11,396 nucleotides of DNA from Glaciecola sp038744645. Lineage in GTDB: Bacteria > Pseudomonadota > Gammaproteobacteria > Enterobacterales > Alteromonadaceae. The position numbers were made by a program, and so were the translations under genes. The notes beneath the pieces were generated by a model, which saw only the letters and a list, made by a program, of their open reading frames with translations, did no database searches and was not told the DNA's origin. The stretch is from NCBI GenBank assembly GCA_038744645.1, contig JBCDMA010000115.1:1-11396 (forward strand), given 5' to 3'. Numbering within the stretch: the stretch's first letter is position 1; each line of letters begins with the position of its first letter. Shown here piece after piece: positions 1 to 5,469 of the stretch.

Positions 1-1079
1 ACTTGAATACTTCTTTCGTCAATCGTTAGCGATACTTCTCCATTTACTGAGCAGCCAAATGCGTTTATCAATAAATTTTTGATTACCGCGCTGAGAAGCA
101 ATGTATTTGCACGCACGTAGACTTCATGTTGTAACATCATCGAGAAAGAAACGAGATTGGACTCCTCGAATTCTTGCAACTCTTTTTTAAGTTGAGAAAG
201 GTATTTCTGGTCGATCATTGTCTTATCGCAGGGATCGGATTCATCCCGTACGAGATAAAGAAACGTGCTGGTCAGTTGTTTCATTTGTTTATTCGCGTTC
301 TCAATTCGTTCCAGAGACTTCTCACTACATTGTCCTTGATTTTGCTTGATTACGTTTAGACTGCCTTGGATTACCATCATTGGTGTTCTCAACTCATGGC
401 TAATGTAACGAGTAAAGGATTTTTCCCTCTTCAAAAGATTGGCTATTCGATGTCGATAAGAGTTTATAGCATTCATGATTTTTGCTGACTCTATAGAATT
501 GACACCGTCGGTACGTATATTCTCAAAATGGTCCAATAAATCGGATTGCAATTCATGTGCGATGGACAAAAATGGCATTGCAACTCTTTTCGATGCATTT
601 ACAGTAAAACTTATGGTAATGATAAAAATACCGATGCCGAAAATAGCCAATATGATCTCTGTCATAAAAAACGCAGTGTCATCCCATTCAACTGAATCAG
701 AATTTTCAATCGCATAGACGATTTTTCCTTCATCACCATTTTCAATCAATTTGCCAATGACTTGATATTCTTGCTCATCCTCCATGAGAATTTGCATGGT
801 GCCAGTCCAATCCACAGGGATTTTGCTGAGCATATAGTGCGGAAGTGCATCTCGAGAACCATAAAGCGTAAGTAAAGGATCAACCTCAACAGCACCTGTC
901 ATGTTATAGACGTGGTCAAGATGATGCGGCGCTACCATACTGATGCGTCGTTCTATCACGGCATTTTCAGCAGCTAGAATACCAATGTGAAATGCAGAGA
1001 GCAGTGCAACAAGAAGTATGCTCATTCCAATCACATTGATCAGAATGATCTTGTTGCTAAAACTTTGCATTTTGCTCAT
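1..1079 (-). CDS. Membrane sensor histidine kinase, C-terminus cut by window edge
   Basis: This is the sensor kinase partner of the response regulator just upstream. It should autophosphorylate on histidine and pass the phosphate to that regulator. The frame is open from the ATG at 1079 to the window edge, about 359 residues. Visible parts are a first membrane helix (about residues 10-36), a periplasmic loop of about 100 residues, a second helix (about 139-161), a HAMP-like linker, and the dimerisation H-box SHELRTP with the phospho-acceptor at His228. The ATPase N-box NLLINA lies at about 335-340, with Asn339 the likely Mg/ATP residue. The later G-boxes lie beyond the edge. The start is three bases after the regulator's stop with only a weak ribosome binding site, so translation is probably coupled. 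The periplasmic loop is acidic and matches no sensor domain I recognise, so the stimulus is unknown. Confidence 0.93.
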   Translation of the reverse strand, partial: MSKMQSFSNKIILINVIGMSILLVALLSAFHIGILAAENAVIERRISMVAPHHLDHVYNMTGAVEVDPLLTLYGSRDALPHYMLSKIPVDWTGTMQILMEDEQEYQVIGKLIENGDEGKIVYAIENSDSVEWDDTAFFMTEIILAIFGIGIFIITISFTVNASKRVAMPFLSIAHELQSDLLDHFENIRTDGVNSIESAKIMNAINSYRHRIANLLKREKSFTRYISHELRTPMMVIQGSLNVIKQNQGQCSEKSLERIENANKQMKQLTSTFLYLVRDESDPCDKTMIDQKYLSQLKKELQEFEESNLVSFSMMLQHEVYVRANTLLLSAVIKNLLINAFGCSVNGEVSLTIDERSIQ

Positions 1080-1082
1080 GGT

Positions 1083-1751
1083 TTAGAACTCAATTGTGTA
1101 ACCTATCTTGGGAATCGTTTTGATAATTTGTCTATCAAACGGCTTATCTACAGCACCTCTGAGTTGATAAATATGTTTCCTAAGTACGTCAGCATCTGGC
1201 AGATCATCGCTCCAAATACATCGCTCTATGTCTTGTTTAGATGCCGGCATAGGGTATGTTTGAACGAGAAAAAGCAACAATGAATAGCAGGTGGGATTTA
1301 AAACAAGCCTTTGATTGTCTCTGAAGGCCAATCGTCTTTGAACATCGATTTCTATTGGACCGCATACCAATGATTTTTCGAATCCCACTCCTTGAACTCG
1401 TCGCGTTACCGCCTTCATTCTGGCGTGTAACAGCGACAAATCGAAGGGTTTTACTACATAATCATCAGCGCCGCTATTGAATCCTTCGAGCATGTCTGAA
1501 TCAGCATCTCGCGCGGTAAGCATGATAATTGGTATGTTCTTACCAAGCTCTCTGAGTTGCTTACAGATGGTATTGCCATCCAATCCAGGCAACATCAGAT
1601 CTAGCAGAATGCAATCATATGAGCCCTTCATGGCTAAAGAAAACCCATGAGTGCCATTGGATGCGTAATCAAGCTCCATCCCAAGATTTTCAAAGTAATC
1701 GAAAATCAGCATGGCGATATCTTTATTGTCTTCCACCAATAGGACTTTCAT
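1083..1751 (-). CDS. OmpR/PhoB-family DNA-binding response regulator
   Basis: Response regulator of 222 residues, the usual family length. The receiver domain covers about residues 1-115, with acidic pocket Glu7/Asp8, phospho-acceptor Asp51 in LLDLMLPGLDG, switch Thr79 in IIMLTAR and Lys101 in VVKPFD. A winged-helix DNA-binding domain follows (about 130-222), ending in the usual wing segment TIPKIGYTI. It is expected to be phosphorylated by the kinase encoded immediately downstream. Its ATG overlaps the stop of the upstream glycosyltransferase by four bases (ATGA), with AAGG about eight bases before the start. It is therefore translated from the glycosyltransferase message, and a gene of this operon is its most likely target. 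The layout resembles QseB/PmrA-type regulators, but I do not assign a symbol. Confidence 0.96.
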   Translation of the reverse strand: MKVLLVEDNKDIAMLIFDYFENLGMELDYASNGTHGFSLAMKGSYDCILLDLMLPGLDGNTICKQLRELGKNIPIIMLTARDADSDMLEGFNSGADDYVVKPFDLSLLHARMKAVTRRVQGVGFEKSLVCGPIEIDVQRRLAFRDNQRLVLNPTCYSLLLFLVQTYPMPASKQDIERCIWSDDLPDADVLRKHIYQLRGAVDKPFDRQIIKTIPKIGYTIEF

Positions 1752-3193
1752 TCTTTACCCTTGCAGAACAACAAAACACGCTGACTACTGCGATTTGTCT
1801 CATCGCATAGGTTTTGAAGCTTGGGGAAAATATCATCGAAAGCGCCTATTTTAGTAGCTATGTAGGCTCCTTTCGTTGTTGTAGCAACTTCAACCAGTTG
1901 TTCGCTGCTGGTGATTAATTGTGCTTGTCCATTTGAATAGAACCGTCCAGAAAAAGGACGTTTTAACCAGTAGTACAATGGGTAGTTTTCGTACTTCAAT
2001 GTATCGCTTCCTAAGAGATAGCTGTCCGTGTTATCCGCCACCATGTTGAGGTGCTTAGCCAATGGTATCGCACTGAGTAAAACAAGTGTCACTGACGCTA
2101 TGCCAATAAGTTTTTTCGTAAATGAAAAATGTATTGCAATTAGCAGCGACATCGCTGCAAAGCCCGGTAAAACATAAGCGATTAAAATGTTGCTCGCAAA
2201 GGTGAAAAGCAGCATTGGCGCAATCATCCAGCCGAATAGATAGTGTGATAATTCAGAGTGGTGCTTACGCGTCTTGTGATTTTGAAAAAATGTAGAAAGA
2301 ACGCCGGCTGAGGGTTTAATTGCTAGAAATGTCCAAGGAAATGCAGCGAGCAACCAATAAATCCAAATGGTTCCTTTCATTTTTTCATGGGCATTGCCAT
2401 AAAGATCTCCTTCCCAGCCAGATACAATAAATCGTTGAAAGTGTTCACCGACGATAAAATACTGCAAGAATCCTGGCGTTTTGTACTCCGCAAGTGCGTA
2501 CCAAGGCAGCGATACAAGCAAAAATAAAGGTAAACCAGTCAACCAAGGTAAACAGGTTATCGCTGCTCTAGCGCGGTTACTGGTTAGCAGCCAAAACGAA
2601 AGGGCAATACCCACTAAAACAATGGCGACGGGTCCTTTGACCAACATGCCCAATCCAAGACTGATAAAGAACAAGTGGCCAAATACCGTTTTTTCTCCTC
2701 GGGAGTATGCTTGCCAGTATGAAATCATTGCAAGTGTAATGGCGAACACAAGTGCAACGTCGGTCATTACCATCCCCATTGCCGCGATGAAACCAAAACT
2801 GGACGCCATGACTAAGACGGCGACCATCGCAGCGTCTTTTCCAATGTTTCTTCGTGAAAACTGATACAAAACTACGAGTATCAAAATACCACAAAGGTAA
2901 TGGGGTAGCCTCGCTGTAAATGCTGAAATACCCAAGATGGAAAAGCTTGAAGCACTCATCCATGTATGCAGCGGCGGTTTACCCCAAAAAGGCACTTGAT
3001 AGTCAAACTGAGGCGTCACCCAATTGTCCGTTTCATGCATAATCCGAGCAATTTCGGCATACCTCGCCTCGGTCGTATCATAAAGCGGTAAATAATCGAG
3101 TAGCCAAAGCCTTAAGAAGAGGATCGCCAAAAGTAGAACTATGAGCAGTGCTACATTGTTTGAATTTGCGTGAAGCCTATCCACCTTGTGCAT
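1748..3193 (-). CDS. ArnT/PMT-like membrane glycosyltransferase (GT83-type)
   Basis: Integral membrane glycosyltransferase of 481 residues that should transfer a sugar from a polyprenyl-phosphate donor to an acceptor on the periplasmic face of the inner membrane. The N-terminus shows the family pattern: a first membrane helix (about 14-32), then YDTTEARYAEIAR with the acidic residues Asp39 and Glu42 that ArnT/PMT enzymes use in the first periplasmic loop, then FWGKPPLHTW (about 69-78). About ten further hydrophobic segments follow, and a short soluble C-terminal domain (about 395-481). ArnT of enterobacteria is longer (about 550 residues). The start overlaps the end of the GtrB-like gene by 17 bp and the stop overlaps the regulator start by 4 bp. 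The GtrB/GtrA neighbours suggest it acts as the GtrC-like final transferase. The acceptor (lipid A, O-antigen, other glycan or protein) cannot be read from sequence. Confidence 0.9.
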   Translation of the reverse strand: MHKVDRLHANSNNVALLIVLLLAILFLRLWLLDYLPLYDTTEARYAEIARIMHETDNWVTPQFDYQVPFWGKPPLHTWMSASSFSILGISAFTARLPHYLCGILILVVLYQFSRRNIGKDAAMVAVLVMASSFGFIAAMGMVMTDVALVFAITLAMISYWQAYSRGEKTVFGHLFFISLGLGMLVKGPVAIVLVGIALSFWLLTSNRARAAITCLPWLTGLPLFLLVSLPWYALAEYKTPGFLQYFIVGEHFQRFIVSGWEGDLYGNAHEKMKGTIWIYWLLAAFPWTFLAIKPSAGVLSTFFQNHKTRKHHSELSHYLFGWMIAPMLLFTFASNILIAYVLPGFAAMSLLIAIHFSFTKKLIGIASVTLVLLSAIPLAKHLNMVADNTDSYLLGSDTLKYENYPLYYWLKRPFSGRFYSNGQAQLITSSEQLVEVATTTKGAYIATKIGAFDDIFPKLQNLCDETNRSSQRVLLFCKGKE

Positions 3194-4193
3194 CTCTTTT
3201 GGCGAGATAGTTGGAGGTAGTCTCTTTTTCCATTATCAAATAAACGGGCCGTGCTTTAGATTCAGTAAATAGTCGGCTGAGGTATTCACCAATGATCCCC
3301 ATCCCTAATAATTGCAAACCTCCCAAAACCAGTATCATCAGCACAATACTCGAATACCCTTGAACGTCTTCACCGATGAACACGGCTTTAAAAAACACCC
3401 ATGCCGCATAGGTAAACGCAGACAGTGACACTAAAATACCGGCGAAGGTAGCGAATCTTAAAGGTTTGGAACTAAAAGCGGTAATGCCCGACAAGGCAAG
3501 ACTGACAAGCTGAAAAAATGACCATTTGGTTTCTCCAGCTATTCTTTCAGGTCGATGGAATGACAAGGTCGTCTGGTGAAATCCTGGCCAGCTCATGATC
3601 CCTTTCATGTAGCGATTGCGCTCTGGCATTGCGATTATTGCATCTACTACCCTGCGACTCATCATCCTAAAATCACCAACATCAACCACGACGTCGGAGT
3701 CTGCTATCCACGATAAGACCCGATAGAATTGGCCGGCACAAATTCGTTTAAACAATGATTCTCCTTGCCTTGAGCGTCGGCTCATATTTACCACATCATA
3801 ACCTTCTCTGATTTTTTTCAACATGTTAGGGATCAACTCAGGAGGGTCTTGGAGGTCAGCGTCTAAAATCGCTACGGCCTTACCAGAGGTGTGATCTAGA
3901 CCCGCTGTCATCGCTGCTTCTTTGCCGAAATTTTTGCTTAAATTGATGCGAACGATGTCAGCAACGGATGACTTAAATCCTTTGATCACGTCCCAACTAT
4001 TGTCCGAGCTGCCATCATTTACGTAAATAATTTGGAAGCTTTCCGAAGACATCGCGGTTAAAACGCTACATAGTTTGTTATGAAAGACGCTCAGGCATTC
4101 GCTTTCATTGAATACAGGTACAACAATAGAAAGGCTATATTTTGTATCAACGGACGCTATAAACGCTGGATTGTTATAGGGGATTGATTGCAA
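3177..4193 (-). CDS. GtrB-like polyprenyl-phosphate glycosyltransferase (GT2)
   Basis: Family-2 glycosyltransferase of 338 residues that should move a sugar from a nucleotide donor to undecaprenyl phosphate on the cytoplasmic side. The catalytic domain begins at about residue 20 (SIVVPVFNE), with VNDGSSDNS carrying Asp60 and the metal-binding DADLQDPPE at about 111-119. The segments VGDFRMMSRRVV, MPERNRYMKGIMSWPG and RIAGETKW are closer, as I recall them, to GtrB bactoprenol glucosyltransferases than to ArnC. Two C-terminal membrane helices (about 246-270 and 283-303) are typical of the group. The start codon is TTG at 4193. No ATG, GTG or TTG lies between it and the upstream in-frame stop at 4227-4229, and GAG sits about eight bases before it. 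It is the first gene of a minus-strand run of four overlapping or abutting genes. The exact sugar (glucose or other) is inferred only. Confidence 0.92.
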   Translation of the reverse strand: MQSIPYNNPAFIASVDTKYSLSIVVPVFNESECLSVFHNKLCSVLTAMSSESFQIIYVNDGSSDNSWDVIKGFKSSVADIVRINLSKNFGKEAAMTAGLDHTSGKAVAILDADLQDPPELIPNMLKKIREGYDVVNMSRRSRQGESLFKRICAGQFYRVLSWIADSDVVVDVGDFRMMSRRVVDAIIAMPERNRYMKGIMSWPGFHQTTLSFHRPERIAGETKWSFFQLVSLALSGITAFSSKPLRFATFAGILVSLSAFTYAAWVFFKAVFIGEDVQGYSSIVLMILVLGGLQLLGMGIIGEYLSRLFTESKARPVYLIMEKETTSNYLAKRDAQGG

Positions 4194-4249
4194 GATTTTT
4201 CTCAGAAATGACAGGTTGAGAAGATACTAACAATCGAAAAGTCCATGAA

Positions 4250-4280
4250 ATGTCAAAATCTAACTGACAATTTTTGACAT
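4250..4280. repeat. 9-bp perfect inverted repeat in gtrA/gtrB divergent region
   Basis: ATGTCAAAA at 4250-4258 is exactly the reverse complement of TTTTGACAT at 4272-4280, with a 13-base spacer. It lies between the start codons of the divergent gtrA-like and gtrB-like genes. It could be a dimer operator. The right arm overlaps one of the three TTGACA-like direct repeats, so the two readings compete. Confidence 0.6.
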
Positions 4281-4289
4281 CCATTGACC
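4264..4289 (+). promoter_or_regulatory. Three TTGACA-like direct repeats at 10-bp period, probable operator
   Basis: CTGACA (4264-4269), TTGACA (4274-4279) and TTGACC (4284-4289) repeat the TGAC core at exactly 10-base steps. OmpR-family regulators commonly bind tandem half-sites on one face of the helix at 10-11 bp spacing. The operon transcribed away from this region encodes such a regulator, so autoregulation of both divergent transcripts is a reasonable inference. They are unlikely to be ordinary -35 boxes, because no good -10 sits at 16-18 bases from any of them. TAGTAT, a -10-like hexamer, occurs at 4290-4295 on plus and at 4224-4229 on minus, so the repeats could serve as activator sites replacing a -35. 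Confidence 0.5.
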
Positions 4290-4326
4290 TAGTATCGTTT
4301 TCACTTTTTTCGACCAACGAATTGCG

Positions 4327-4689
4327 GTGAGACTTTTTCTATTTTGCATTGCAGGCTGTACAGGTTTCCTTGCCGATGCAGTTACTTTTAGTGCGATATT
4401 TGCGCTGACGAATGAGCTATTGTTCTCACGGGTTGTGGCTTTTTGGTGTGCGTTACAGGTAACTTGGTTTTGCAATAAAAATATGGCTTTTGGCGAAAAC
4501 ATGTTGCTACATCCTATAAGGCAATGGTTTTCCTACCTTTTATATGCTCACGTTTCGGGGTTGATGAATCTAATGGCATTCATGTTGGTATCAAGTTATT
4601 ACCCCATACCCATTGCGTTTTGTATTGGTATCCTAATTGGATTGTGTAGTAACTATCTATTCTGTGCTCACCGGGTTTTTCGTGTTTAA
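4327..4689 (+). CDS. GtrA-family small membrane protein (polyprenyl-sugar flippase)
   Basis: GtrA-family protein of 120 residues, essentially one domain with four predicted membrane helices (about 3-25, 32-50, 66-89 and 94-113). Family landmarks are GFLADAVTF after the first helix start, VTWFCNKNMAF at about 45-55 and SNYLFCAHRVF near the C-terminus. GtrA proteins are thought to flip lipid-linked sugars across the inner membrane, which fits the divergent GtrB-like and GT83 genes. The GTG at 4327 is the first usual start after the in-frame stop at 4285-4287, but it has no visible Shine-Dalgarno. The codons just upstream read FFDQRIAV, which looks like a natural GtrA N-terminal lead-in, so a non-standard start or a frameshift at the T-run 4305-4310 is possible. 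The gene converges on the DUF1993 gene with a 27-base gap. Confidence 0.88.
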   Translation: MRLFLFCIAGCTGFLADAVTFSAIFALTNELLFSRVVAFWCALQVTWFCNKNMAFGENMLLHPIRQWFSYLLYAHVSGLMNLMAFMLVSSYYPIPIAFCIGILIGLCSNYLFCAHRVFRV

Positions 4690-4716
4690 AATTGTTTGCT
4701 CATTATTCTAGACGGT

Positions 4717-5271
4717 TTATGTCCTTGGGCGGACATATTGGAACATATGCGCAACATAGTCTGCCTTCCCGACTTCAATTTTTTCGTGTCGCAATATGGC
4801 GTAAGCCGCCATTGTATGAAAATAGAATTGTGGGATAACCCAATCGCGAACATATTGCTCAGCAGTTAAGTCAAACGTCATTCCGTCCGGTAACTCATGG
4901 ACAAGTGAACTTTGCGTTTCAGTATCTAACTCTGTTTCCGATAGCGCATTCAGCATGGTAATAGTTTGACTAATTCTCACTTGAGCATCGGAAATTGTCC
5001 CTGGTTGGTCAGCTGCATTTCTGCCTTCTTCCAAAAGCGCATTCCTAACCTCAGTAAATTCTTCCTTTTTTAATCGACTTACCGCTTCGTATGCCTGAAC
5101 GCATGCAAAACGCACTTGAGTTGACAATGGAAACATGTCTGAAGCTAATCTCGCTGACATGAGATTTTTTGATTCCGATTCGTTGAGTTGTAGCTCTGCT
5201 TTGCTTATCCACCCTGACATGGCATTAAGCATTTGGGTAAAAGTGGGAACAAGAAGTTTCGTGAATGACAT
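4717..5271 (-). CDS. DUF1993 domain-containing protein
   Basis: Soluble, mostly helical protein of 184 residues with no signal peptide. The N-terminal helix (TFTQMLNAMSGWISKAE), the stretch SARLASDMFPLSTQVRFAC (about 40-58) and the C-terminal block PQFYFHTMAAYAILRHEKIEVGK (about 150-172) match my recollection of DUF1993, a DinB-like four-helix family of unknown function. The length is normal for the family. No DinB metal triad is evident. AGGATAG seven bases before the ATG is a good ribosome binding site. The gene appears monocistronic and has no obvious link to the glycan locus to its left. A roughly 200-base gap separates it from the receptor gene upstream. Confidence 0.85.
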   Translation of the reverse strand: MSFTKLLVPTFTQMLNAMSGWISKAELQLNESESKNLMSARLASDMFPLSTQVRFACVQAYEAVSRLKKEEFTEVRNALLEEGRNAADQPGTISDAQVRISQTITMLNALSETELDTETQSSLVHELPDGMTFDLTAEQYVRDWVIPQFYFHTMAAYAILRHEKIEVGKADYVAHMFQYVRPRT

Positions 5272-5433
5272 CTGTCTATCCTAGCGCTTTTAATTTGCTA
5301 TCAAGCCCTCACCTACAGACGTATTTGCATAGAGAGCTATAAATGAAATTAAGGATAGTTGCTTTGAAAAAGTATGCACGAAAGTGCGACTAGTGCTAAA
5401 CGTTAGATTGAATAAGAGTTGAATTAAGTAATA

Positions 5434-5463
5434 GGGCTGAAAGCGCATTAATGCTTCCAGCCC
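5434..5463 (-). terminator. Hairpin after TonB-dependent receptor gene
   Basis: On the minus strand, six bases after the receptor stop codon, GGGCTGGAAGC and GCTTTCAGCCC form an 11-bp stem with one G-T pair and an eight-base loop. The following sequence (TATTACTTAATTC) is only mildly T-rich, so this is a weak intrinsic terminator or an mRNA 3'-end stabiliser. The rest of the gap to the DUF1993 gene (5272-5433) holds a small GCAC-GAAA-GTGC hairpin and nothing else I can interpret. Confidence 0.6.
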
Positions 5464-5469
5464 AGAGGA

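Noticed and set aside
987..1283. Plus-strand open frame of 98 codons across the kinase/regulator junction
   Set aside because: It lies antisense to two genes with clear family motifs, and its translation shows no domain or plausible composition.
2481..2864. Plus-strand open frame of 127 codons inside the GT83 gene
   Set aside because: Antisense shadow of a membrane protein gene; the product looks like random low-complexity sequence and there is no ribosome binding site.
2577..2963. Minus-strand open frame of 128 codons in another frame of the GT83 gene
   Set aside because: Frame-shifted shadow rich in Trp, Arg and Cys, with no independent start signals.
4720..4735. TGTCC/GGACA hairpin as terminator for gtrA
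   Set aside because: Five-bp stem inside the end of the DUF1993 coding region, with no T-tract after it.
5376..5387. GCAC-GAAA-GTGC mini-hairpin with a GNRA-type tetraloop
   Set aside because: A four-bp stem is common by chance, and there is no adjacent conserved RNA element.
5343..5393. 16-codon plus-strand ORF in the DUF1993-receptor gap
   Set aside because: Too short, with only a weak GAGAG ahead of it and no recognisable product.
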